NCBI GenBank assembly: GCA_001430745.1
Contig: KQ481969.1
Coordinates: 137,828 to 150,304 of the forward strand
DNA from: Auxenochlorella pyrenoidosa
Taxonomy: Eukaryota; Chlorophyta; Trebouxiophyceae; Chlorellales; Chlorellaceae
Reading direction: 5' to 3'
Length of the DNA: 12,477 nt
In this document: piece after piece, positions 1-9,704 of the stretch
How the letters are laid out: every line of letters starts with the position of its first letter
How positions within the stretch are numbered: position 1 is the stretch's first letter
The notes under the pieces: model-generated
Databases searched by the model: none
Told to the model about the DNA's origin: nothing
Seen by the model: only the letters and a program-made list of their open reading frames with translations
Made by a program: the position numbers and the translations under genes

Positions 1-5
1 GGGTG

Positions 6-56
6 GGTGGTGGTGGTGGTGGTGGTGGTGGTGGTGGTGGTGGTGGTGGTGGNGGT
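6..56. repeat. (GGT)n microsatellite with one undetermined base
   Basis: A near-perfect GGT/TGG trinucleotide run opens the window, followed by a short G-rich stretch to about 67. Base 53 is N, so the repeat length is probably not well resolved in the assembly. The run lies upstream of the first recognisable phosphatase exon and is most likely intronic. An open frame through it would read as polyvaline, which is not a credible protein. Positions 57-265 are treated as the rest of the same intron; I see no exon there that I can support. Confidence 0.9.
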
Positions 57-265
57 GTGGGGGGGGGTAAAGCACTGTTGCCTGTTGTGCTTGCCGTGCT
101 TGCCATGCTCGTCATGCTTGCCATGTCAGGTACCCCAGACACGAGCTGAGCCGCGCCAGCTGGCTGCCGGCAAACCTCCCACCACTCGCGGCCTCCCACG
201 AACGTGCAGCTGCGACACGCAAAACTGCAGCAGCTTTTTGTGCCGCGCCCGCCCCGCCTCTGCAG

Positions 266-1183
266 GCCGCCAGCGCCAACCGGCACCGCACCCCCTGGAT
301 CCTGGCAGCGGGGCACCGTCCCATGTACTGCGTGCGCGCGCACGGCGGGCAGTGCAGCCACGGTGCGCGTGCGCTGCGGGTATGGGAAGGAAGTGGAAAG
401 CCGGGGCAGGCACCGGGGCTCCACTTCATGCCGGCTTGCATTTTGTTTATGCCCGGTGCACTTGCCGGAGAGAGTGATTACGCAGCAGCAGGCTGCGCGT
501 GTGTTGTGAGGGTGGGGCGGAGGACGCCGCACTCTGCAGCTCTCGTGCTGGCGCATCCTGCACCCGACTTGCTGCGCTTTTTCTAGTGTCTGCTCCAATT
601 CTAATGCCAATCTCTTGCTGCTGACCTTCTCCCTTTGCCTGTCCCGGCTTGCAGAGCAGGAGGCCTCCCGCCTGGGCATCCCCTCCTTCTGCCCGCACAA
701 CAACCCGGCGGCCTGCCGGCCGCTGCGCCCGCCCGGCAGCAGCGGCCCCGCCTTCCCCATAGAGCAGCTGTTCCAGCGGTACGGCGTCGACCTTGCGGTG
801 AGTTGTTGCAGTACCTCCAGTACCGCCTCATGACGGTTCCACGCGCAGCATGCTGTGTATGCTCTAGCAACCTGCTGCGGGGCCTGGCGGGCAGCAGATC
901 CTTGGCCACGGGTGCAACCCCGCCATGCCTACTGGTGCAGCTGGTGCTGAGCCGAGCCGGAGGAAACAGCTGCCCTTGCTCCCCCGCACCCTCCTCCCCC
1001 TCCCCACATCTCCCCTTCCTTCCCCACCCCCCTCCTGCAGGTCTACGGCCATGTGCACGACTACGAGCGCTACTGGCCTGTAGCCAACCACTCGCTGCCC
1101 ACGCCCTCCCCAGATGACCCGGGTGCTGCCCAGCACAGCACCGCAGGCAGCGGCGCCGCTGGGCGCGCCAGCAGGCCTGGGGC

Positions 1184-1216
<33 letters not shown>

Positions 1217-1761
1217 GTCGCTGGGGCGCTATGTGAATCCCCAGGCAACGGTGCACGTGACCAGCGGCTCGGGCGGCAATGCCGAGATGCGCAACGGCGC
1301 GGAGCCGCCTCCCAGGGTGAGGAGGGCTGGCTGGGGTGGCCTTGCATGCAGGGCGACCAGCGCAGACTTGGGTGCTGTGCATGTCGCGGTGGCGGCGGGG
1401 ACGCAGGCTGTGGGGACGACGCCCAGGCTGGATCGCAATGCTCGGGCGCACGCAGGCGCCGACTGCCTGCGCGGGCCCCTGCCCAGGCGTACCAGCGCCT
1501 CACCAGTCTGCTGCACCACCTGCCACAACCCTTATCCGCCACCTCTCAATGCTGTAGGGTCGCTGCAGCGACTCCGCCCCCTGGTGCGCCTTCCAGTCTG
1601 GCTTTGCCCCTGCCTCCGGCCAGTCCTACGATTACACCTACTCGCGGTTAGAGGTCTTTAATGCCAGCCACCTGCGCTGGCAGCAGGTCGGCTGCCTGGA
1701 GGGCGGCAGGGTGATTGATGAGTTCTGGGTGGAGCAGGGAGCGCATGGGCCCTTTGCCTAG
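266..1761 (+). CDS. Purple acid phosphatase, C-terminal part (5' exons outside window)
   Basis: Metallophosphoesterase of the purple acid phosphatase family, which hydrolyses phosphomonoesters at a two-metal centre and is usually secreted or vacuolar. Exons: 266-362 (an alternative donor puts the end at 368), 655-797, 1041-1316 and 1558-1761; about 239 residues are visible. The first exon reads ANRHRTPWIL then GHRPMYC, which carries the family's metal-binding His before the RP. The third opens VYGHVHDYERYWPV, the GHxH motif that supplies the last two metal-ligand histidines. The last exon reads RLEVFNASHLRWQQV and ends after DEFWVEQGAHGPFA. The GDxxY and GNHE motifs must lie upstream. An insertion after the GHxH exon start contains ten serines from an AGC repeat and probably forms a surface loop. 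Introns are GT-AG with C/T-rich acceptors. The family is certain; the exact substrate is unknown. Confidence 0.92.
1185..1214 (+). repeat. (AGC)10 microsatellite coding for polyserine
   Basis: Ten perfect AGC units in frame inside the third visible phosphatase exon encode ten consecutive serines in a low-complexity Gly/Ala/Ser insertion, between the GHxH motif and the conserved C-terminal strands. The length is likely to vary between strains; whole-unit changes keep the frame. Confidence 0.95.
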
Positions 1762-1864
1762 GCTGCCTGCGGGCTGCACGCACACAATCGCATGTTGTGA
1801 CATTGATATATTATGCTTCGAACCCACAGAATGAATGAATGTGACAGCTTTGATGCAACGCCAC

Positions 1865-1869
1865 TGTAA
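1865..1869 (+). promoter_or_regulatory. TGTAA poly(A) signal of the phosphatase gene
   Basis: A TGTAA pentamer lies about 104 bases after the phosphatase stop codon, a typical position for the chlorophyte polyadenylation signal. It is the only clear one just downstream of any gene end in this window. Cleavage would be expected within about 10 to 30 bases. Confidence 0.6.
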
Positions 1870-2444
1870 TGGCACCATGGCAGGGGACCTGGGAGCCGGG
1901 TGCCGTGGGGTGACGAGATTCAGTAGCGCCCAGGGAATGGTACCCCAAGAGTCTGTGGCTGCGATGAGCACGAGATCAAAAAAAACATCAACAATGGTAA
2001 GTCTGGCAGGCTGTTAACTAACAGCGGAACGAAGTGCATCACTAGCTTGCATGGCGACTGAGCCTGGCCGATGAGGGCGGTTGCGGTGCATCTGCCGATG
2101 GCCCGGTGCCCGGCCTGCGGGTATTGCGATGGCTGCTCGACCTTCTCAACACTGCTGTTAGTGCTGGAATGCGTTTCATCCGGGAACTCTACACACTTAA
2201 GCATCCAAATGCATCAGTGCTCAATCCGAGCAGCCGCTGCAAAAGGTTGCCTAACCGGTAGGGCGCTGCAGCGGGCATGCCACCATGAGCTGCCCCTTCG
2301 CACGCTTCTTGGATGGCCACCCAATCATACTCACATCCGTTGTCTCATTGATCCAGCGCTGCGCCCTTTCGCCGGCTCTTGGCGCCCGCCAGCTCCGTGA
2401 AAAAGCCAAGCGGCAGTCGAGAGCGGGAGCGACGCTGCATAAAG
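1870..2444. other. Intergenic region between phosphatase and ubiquitin-conjugating enzyme
   Basis: This stretch holds the end of the phosphatase transcript and the promoter and 5' leader of the next gene. The open frames in it show no family pattern and no believable splice-linked exons. An AT-rich GCATAAAG immediately precedes the proposed ATG but is too close to it to act as a TATA box. No tRNA-like GGTTCGA core or long repeat was seen. Confidence 0.55.
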
Positions 2445-4335
<1,891 letters not shown>

Positions 4336-5015
4336 CCAGATCCTGCTGGGTGCATGACCGCTTGCGCCACTGCGCGGCGCCAGACGACACACTGCTCACA
4401 ACGCCGGCGGTGCTCCCTGGCCGCGTTGCCTGCTGCGAATGGCATGTGCCATCCACTGCTGGGGCGGCAGGTGCAGGCTAGTTTTCCCAGCCGCCGCCTC
4501 CCAGCCCCCTTCCCTGCCCCACCGCCCAATAAATAGCTGCTCCCAATCAGTCCCTGCTCGCTCCTGCCCGCTCTGCTTCTCCAGCCCTTTCCCAAACCAC
4601 GAATCCATCTGCCTAGCCAGATAACCGCAAGGCAAACCCGCCCCAGCATGGCAGCCCCCCCTGCAATGGCGCGCCCAGGCTCTGCCACGGGCTTGTGCCC
4701 AGAACGTTGACCCTCCCCCTTTCGTTCCACTGACCAGCACTGGCACCTGATTCCTTGAACCCTGCCCGGGCCTGTTGTGGCCGGCAGAATGAAATCCTTG
4801 CACACGGGGCTGCTGCAGGGCAGGAGCTGGTACGCTCCCCGCTCGCCGGGGGCGGAAGAATCAAAAAGTGCAGTGCTGGACAGCGTTGCAGGACGCGCGG
4901 AGCAAAATCTTGAAGCATGAGCGTAGAGTCGGAATTGGTTGGAACAGCGCGGTGGCTATGCCCAGCGCGCTGGGAGCGACTGTTTGCGCAGTGCGTGGCT
5001 CAAGCAGCCGGCACT
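4336..5015. other. Convergent intergenic region between E2 and NDK genes
   Basis: The two flanking genes end here from opposite sides, so the region mostly holds 3' untranslated sequence. AATAAA occurs on the plus strand at 4527-4532. No TGTAA was seen for the E2 gene, nor its reverse complement for the NDK gene. Open frames on both strands show no recognisable protein family. Confidence 0.55.
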
Positions 5016-7005
5016 CTACTCCACCAGCCAGGGAGTGATGGTGGGCTCCCAAGCCACCAGGCCGTCCTTGCCAAACCACAGGGCTGCAGGCAAGGCGGAG
5101 GGGGCAGGGCGGCAAGCAGGCAGTGAGGTGGACAGGGCGGAGTGCCCGCAGAGCTGTCATCGCATGTGTGAGTCATAAGCTGCAGAGCGCATGCAGCCGT
5201 GCTCAAACAGTAGGGACCGACACAAATAGCGCGTTGGCGGGCTGCTGAAAAGCAAATGAGAGGTGCAGGTGGAGATGGCTCACCCGTCTCACGCTCGCCG
5301 TTCTCAGTAGAGTCACTACCGTGCACCACGTTGCGGCCAACCTGAGAAGAAGGTACAGAGAGGAGGCACAGGGATGAGGGCAAGAAGGGTGGGCTAAGCA
5401 CGCAGCGGTGGCAGATGAGGATGCAGCTGGGGGCTGTGTGAAGCAAGGGGCTGGTTGACCAAGGCAGAGCAGGAGGCCCTGCCCCGCCCTGCTCTGTGAC
5501 GCAGCGTGCTGCAGGGGCCCGTGCGCGGCTTCGCAACCAGGTATCGCGACGCAGCCTGAGCCATGGCGGCCCGGCGGCGCGCACCTGCACCGCAAAGTCG
5601 CCGCGGATGGTGCCGGGCTCGGCCTCGAGCGGGTTGGTGGCGCCGATGAGCTTGCGCGCCGACTTGACCACGCCCTCGCCCTCCCACACCTGCGGGGGGG
5701 GGGGGGGAGGCGAGCCCCGCATGCTGGTCGGCACCCCAGCGCGCGCATATAGGCTGAGTCGGTGGCGCGGGTGCCGCCCAGGCAGAGTCCCGCCCGGCCC
5801 CCCCCCCACCACCACCACACACACACACACACACCGCATCCTCACCATGCACACCACGGGGCCCGACAGGATGTACTCGACCAGCGCCGGGAAGAAGGGC
5901 TTGCTGGACAGGTCCTTGTAGTGCTCCTCGGCAATCTCCCTGGGGGTGGTTGGGGGGTGAGGGGGTGGGTGTTGGTGCGTGTGTGGGTGTGTGGGGGTGC
6001 ATGGGTGGGATGGGCGGGCGTGCTGGCGGGTGGGCAGGCAGGCGGTCAGGCGGGCGGTCGGGCAGGCAGGCAAGCGCTTGATGTCGCGCTCAAAGAGTGT
6101 GTGTATGCAAGGCGGCACGTGTGGAGGGGCAGGGGACAAAGGGATGTCGCGGGGTCGCGCGCGGGTGGGCGGGCCACGGCCTATCAAGGCCCGCCGGCCA
6201 CAGGCGGCGTGCGTGCCGCGAGGCCTTTCGGCTGCTGTGGCGCTGACTTTGACAGCATGCCCGACCAGGGAAGCGGGCACGCTGCTTCGAACAGCGCAGA
6301 GCGAGACAGGCAGACCAGGGAATGCATGGGTGCTGGTGCGAGGAGGGGCGGGGGTGGAGGGGGTCTGTACACAGTGGCATGGCTTCCGCTGATGTCAACG
6401 ACAAACGGCAAAAATCCTTAGTCTCATAGGAAACAAAGAATGCAACTTCAGTCAGCACAGGCAGCAGCAGCTGGAGCCCCACCGGGTGCACTGGAAGAGC
6501 TTCAGGCCGACCAGCTTGAAGCCCTTGCGCTCAAAGCGGGAGATGATCTCGCCCACCAGGCCGCGCTGCACACCATCAGGCTTGATCATCACGTCTGGGG
6601 AGGAGGAGAGAATGAGAACAGCAGCGTGAAAAAATGTGTCGGCAGGATGTTTCGAGCGCGGTGCAAGGCAGGCGCAGCAAGCGAGGCGGCAGCAGACTTG
6701 GCGGCTGCTTGGACGTTCGCTTGACTGTGAAATCGATGCGGGCAAGCATGCTCACGACACCCTGACCGCCACCTCAACTCACAGCTGATCTCAGCACGCA
6801 CAGACACGGGGCCGGCGGCGGAGGCGCAGCGAGGCGCGGTGCGGGCGGCAGGGGCCAGGCTGGCCGCAGCGCTGATGGCAGCCACGGATGCCAGGCGCTT
6901 GGCAGGTGCGGGCACAAAGGCCGCAGCAGCGCGCTGGCTGGAGCGGGTGGCGCGGCAGGTGCCGGCCACCGCAGCGGCAGAGGTGCAGGCCATCGCGGTC
7001 GCCAT
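5016..7005 (-). CDS. Nucleoside diphosphate kinase, probably chloroplast-targeted
   Basis: Transfers the terminal phosphate between nucleoside tri- and diphosphates through a phosphohistidine. Minus-strand exons in transcript order: 7005-6783, 6594-6483, 5939-5846, 5689-5585, 5341-5284, 5083-5016; 219 aa. Residues 1 to about 70 are rich in Ala, Ser, Arg and Thr with almost no acidic residues ([15 protein letters not shown] onward), which fits a plastid transit peptide. The mature domain then runs [64 protein letters not shown]. The catalytic His185 lies in NVVHGSDS, and the C-terminus is [13 protein letters not shown] to TPWLVE. All five introns are GT-AG on this strand with consistent phases. 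An upstream in-frame ATG exists, but 7005 starts the transit-like segment. Plastid targeting is inference; the enzyme identity is near certain. Confidence 0.96.
5694..5707. repeat. G14 homopolymer (C14 tract before an NDK acceptor)
   Basis: Fourteen G on the plus strand read as C14 on the coding strand, directly upstream of the GCAG acceptor of NDK exon 4. It serves as an extreme pyrimidine tract. Homopolymers of this length are prone to sequencing length errors, but an error here would not alter the protein. Confidence 0.9.
5817..5834. repeat. (AC)9 microsatellite in an NDK intron
   Basis: Nine AC units on the plus strand read as (GT)9 on the coding strand, starting about 11 bases inside the intron that follows NDK exon 3. 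A CCACC-rich stretch lies next to it. Confidence 0.9.
5940..6482 (-). other. NDK intron 2, rich in G/T and GGCA/GGCG repeats on the plus strand
   Basis: The largest intron of the NDK gene has donor CG|GTGGGG at 6482 and acceptor CCCAG at 5940. Next to the acceptor (5940-6012) the coding strand is a long C/A-rich tract. From about 6010 to 6076 runs an imperfect GGCA/GGCG tetranucleotide repeat. The plus strand has several G-runs that could form a quadruplex. No open frame in it resembles a protein family. Confidence 0.75.
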
Positions 7006-7407
7006 GGCTATCAGGCAATAGATCGGCCTATATGAGCGACAATGCGCGTGGTTTGAGAGGGCGTTGCAGGCTGGAGAGCAGGCTTCAGATGGGCTGCTGC
7101 GTGTGCTGCCATGCATGCTCCTGGCTCACCGAAAACCGTGCAAACTGGCATTTCTAGATGTACAAACACATAATCTGACAGCCTGCAGGCAACACTTGAG
7201 CAGGCAGTCGCGCAAAGAACCCTCCCGCACCTCCTGTCAACTTGATTCTTGAGCGGAGAGTCCCTTGCATTTCAGGAGCTCATCAGGGCTGCATAGGTAC
7301 GCACGCTGCAGACACCGCTGAATGCCGCCGGCGCTGCCGCCACTGCTGCCTGCTGTTTTTCAGAAGCCTCCACGTGTGTTTCGTCCGCCCTTTCGTCAGG
7401 CAACACC
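7006..7407. promoter_or_regulatory. Shared divergent promoter region (NDK left, thioredoxin-like right)
   Basis: The two start codons are 402 bases apart and face away from each other, so both promoters and 5' leaders lie here. A TATATG stretch (about 7029-7034) sits about 25 bases before the NDK ATG and is more likely in its leader than a TATA box. The thioredoxin-like leader has an upstream ATG at 7322 whose frame overlaps the main start. A GGTACGC (about 7276) to TTTTTCAG (about 7362) pair could mark a leader intron, but this is weak. Confidence 0.5.
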
Positions 7408-9174
7408 ATGCGGTTACAAGACGCTCAGGAGACAGCAGCTGCGCCTGGGGAGTGGGACTGGCTGCGTGAGGGGTACGAGCGGCCCAGCAGGCGGCACAGC
7501 AAGGCGCCACCCGACCGCCTGCAGGTGGGAATCTGTGCAGGCAGCGAAGGGGGATGCACTGCATTGGGGTAATGTAAGTGGGGTAATGTAATGGGGTAAT
7601 GTAATGGAGAGACCCGCATGCCGGCAGCATCCCAGACCGCAGTTGGCTCCACATGAGTGCTGTGCTGGCGCCAGTCTCCGCTGCCTGCCAGCGTCTCGGC
7701 GCATGCGGGGGCAGTCACGGCACTGGTGCACGTCTTGAGCATGCGCTCTGTGCTGATGCTTCCCTCTGCCCTGTCGCGCCGCAGCCCCCGCGCAAGCAGC
7801 ACGTCAACAAGATCCTGCCAAATGTGACGGGCCTGCGCACCGACGAGCAGCTACGAGAGTTCCTGGAGCGTAGCAAAGACGACACGGTCAGGGGGGCTGG
7901 GCAGCAATGCAGGGCAGGGCAGCAATTGCTCCAGGGCGCCGCGCTTGCCGCCCTGCTGTCTTGCTGCCCCGCCTGCAGCCCCGCCTCTTTGCGCTGCTGC
8001 CATACACCCAGCCCTGACAGCGGGGCAGGGCTGGAGGCAGCGGAGCAAAGGCAGCATGGCCGGGCTGCTGGCAGGCAGACCAGGCAGTCAAGGGCAGGCC
8101 ACGCGCTGGCTTGCTGGAGTCAACTTGAACCATCTGTGCCAGCGTGCAGCACGGCCCTCCGGGATGCCGTGCTGCTGTCCGCACCGCTGCCGCCACCGCG
8201 CTGCCTGCTCCCGCTGCCTCGCATTCCCCAGATTGCAACGCCGGCTCTGCCATGGCGCCATGCCTCCCGCTCACCCCCACTTGCACCCCTGACTCCTACC
8301 CCACTTCACCCCCCGCCCCATCCCCCGCCCCTTGCTTCCGCCCTGGACACAGGTGCTGGTCAACTTTGGCTCCTCCTGGTGCTCCCACTGCCACCAGATG
8401 TTCCCCCACTTCCTCGCCCTGGCCAAGCAGTTCCCACGGCTCAAGTATGCGGTGGCGCAGGTGTGTGTGTGTGTGTGTGTGTGGGGGTTGGGGGGGGGGG
8501 GGGGGGACCTGACTGACTGACGGTTGACTTGTGTGCGCATGCGCCGACCCCAGGCGCCTGAATCCAGTGCGTGTGCCGATCTTGGGCCAGCTAGGGCGCC
8601 TGACTGGCGGTTGACCCGTGTAGTGGCTGTGCATACGTTATGGTAGCCCAGGGACGCGTGCCGCCAAGTCTACATCGCCCTCGACGTGTTTATCGCCTGG
8701 ACTTGGCGTCGCACCCAGTGGGCATGCATTCTGAAGTGCTCCACAAGCCCACCTTCCCGGTATGGCTCAGCAGCGCCTGTCGATCGTAAGTGGTTTACAT
8801 TTCCCCCCCGCAGGTGGACTGTATGCACGAGGCAACCCGCGGCATCACCTACACCCCCACCTTTGCCGTTTACAAGCGTGGGCGGAAGGTGAGCAGGGTT
8901 TCAGGGTGGGGGCGTGGGAGGTGGGTTGCTGCTCTTAAGCCGTCTTGCCGGCCTTGTCCTCTGCTGGGCCAGCAGGCATGCCCGTCCAGGGCCTGCCGCC
9001 TGCAGGTGTGAGATCACATTCACATTCACAGCCGCACCAGCAGGCCGACCCGTCCGTATGCGATGGACTGCTCCCCTGCTCTGCCCTCTGTTGCTGCAGG
9101 TTGACCAGTTTTTCGGGGCCAACGCGCAGCAGCTGCAAGACCACGTCTGGCTGCAGAGCCAGGACGTGTCGTGA
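7408..9174 (+). CDS. Thioredoxin-like protein (plant thioredoxin-like 3-3 type), WCSHC active site
   Basis: Small thiol-disulfide oxidoreductase. Exons: 7408-7524, 7785-7886, 8353-8460, 8814-8888, 9100-9174; 158 aa. Residues 1-39 are a charged N-terminal extension without the features of a transit peptide. Residues 40-73 (PPRKQHVNKILPN, then LREFLERSKDDT) precede the fold. The thioredoxin fold follows: VLVNFGSSWCSHCHQMFPHF with Cys83 and Cys86, then LAKQFPRLKYAVAQVDCMHEA. The cis-proline is Pro124 in GITYTPTFAVYKRG. The tail VDQFFGANAQQLQDHVWLQ matches the end of plant thioredoxin-like 3-3 as I recall it. All introns are GT-AG and all joins phase 0. The ATG at 7408 is the first in frame with exon 1. 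Cytosolic location and redox partner are unknown. No TGTAA signal was found downstream. Confidence 0.93.
7566..7606 (+). repeat. Tandem GGGGTAATGTAA repeats with three TGTAA motifs in intron 1
   Basis: Three consecutive 13-14 base units in intron 1 of the thioredoxin-like gene place sense-strand TGTAA at 7573-7577, 7587-7591 and 7600-7604. TGTAA is the chlorophyte poly(A) signal, so this short array could promote premature cleavage inside the intron. Confidence 0.85.
7887..8352 (+). other. Thioredoxin-like intron 2
   Basis: A 466-base GT-AG intron between the residue-73 exon and the active-site exon. It contains short GGGCAGCAAT/GGGCA repeats near its start (7896-7930) and a long C-rich tract before the CACAG acceptor (about 8270-8350). 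Open frames through it have no family match and read as low complexity. Confidence 0.75.
8461..8506 (+). repeat. (GT)11 then G5-TT-G17 at the 5' splice site of intron 3
   Basis: The intron begins GCGCAG|GTGTGT and the first bases are eleven GT units (8461-8482). These are followed by five G, TT, and about seventeen G to 8506. The donor GT is thus itself the first unit of a microsatellite. The position is fixed by the protein join VAQ|VDC. Confidence 0.9.
8507..8813 (+). other. Remainder of thioredoxin-like intron 3
   Basis: Ends in a C-rich tract and GCAG acceptor before VDCMHEA. It has a degenerate internal repeat (GGTTGAC with GGCGCCTGA motifs around 8520-8620). A stretch from about 8670 to 8790 has less intron-like composition and one open frame reading VYRLDLASHPVGMH. 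I cannot assign it. It is not needed by the thioredoxin protein. Confidence 0.5.
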
Positions 9175-9704
9175 CGGGACGGCATGGCCAGTGCGATCCT
9201 GCTCTGCTTGTTCGGCTGCGCAGCCAGGCGGCTGCCCCCGACGCGGCCAGCACGCAATTCTTTGACCTCGCCCCAGCCGGGGAGCTCCCTGTGTGCCCCA
9301 CTACCTGCACCGGGACCTGCACTGGAAAGCGTGATCCTATATTGACATCTGAACCCTGACATGTACCCTACTGGCCGCTGCGCTGCCTTGCGCACAACCC
9401 CACCTCCAACCCGCACCGCCCAGCTGAGCATCACTTAATGCAGCCGGCACCACTTGTTTAACCGCCAATCGGTTCCTGCAACTCTTCTATGCAACCGATC
9501 GCATTGACACCTTTCTTGGATGCAACAAGTTGCGGTATGCAGGCATCATGAACCAGGGATCGTCTGCCTGCAGCAGGCAGCGGGCGCTGGCGGTGCCTAG
9601 GTGGCGGTTGCCAATGCGGACGGCTGGGCGCTTGCAGCGGTTGCCGGAAGCGCCATCGTCATTCCAATGGCCCCGAGATCCCTCCAGGCAGCAGAGAAGC
9701 CGGT
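9175..9704. promoter_or_regulatory. Intergenic region: thioredoxin 3' end and amidohydrolase promoter
   Basis: 530 bases with no gene I can support. The left part should be thioredoxin-like 3' untranslated sequence. A CCAAT motif at 9465-9469, within CGCCAATCGG, is the only recognisable promoter-like element and lies about 240 bases before the next start. An out-of-frame ATG at 9667 precedes the proposed start at 9705. Confidence 0.45.

Noticed and set aside
7..477. 156-aa plus-strand open frame starting with polyvaline
   Set aside because: It is a translation of the GGT microsatellite and intron; the real phosphatase exon at 266-362 uses a different frame.
601..1542. 313-aa minus-strand open frame
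   Set aside because: It is antisense to phosphatase exons with clear family motifs. Low-complexity Arg/Ala/Cys sequence is typical of antisense frames in GC-rich coding DNA.
2071..2400. 109-aa plus-strand frame with several cysteines between genes 1 and 2
   Set aside because: No domain pattern, no splice link to a neighbour, and it lies where a promoter and leader are expected.
5940..6080. Possible CRISPR-like or satellite array from regularly spaced G-rich motifs
   Set aside because: There are no constant repeats with unique spacers, only an imperfect G/T and GGCA/GGCG microsatellite inside an NDK intron.
5000..6280. 426-aa minus-strand open frame treated as one protein
   Set aside because: It reads through three NDK exons and their introns. 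The intronic parts are low complexity, while the exon parts join by GT-AG splicing into a standard NDK.
7653..8516. 287-aa plus-strand open frame
   Set aside because: Shadow frame across introns 1-3 and exons 2-3 of the thioredoxin-like gene; the proline-rich sequence comes from the intron pyrimidine tract.
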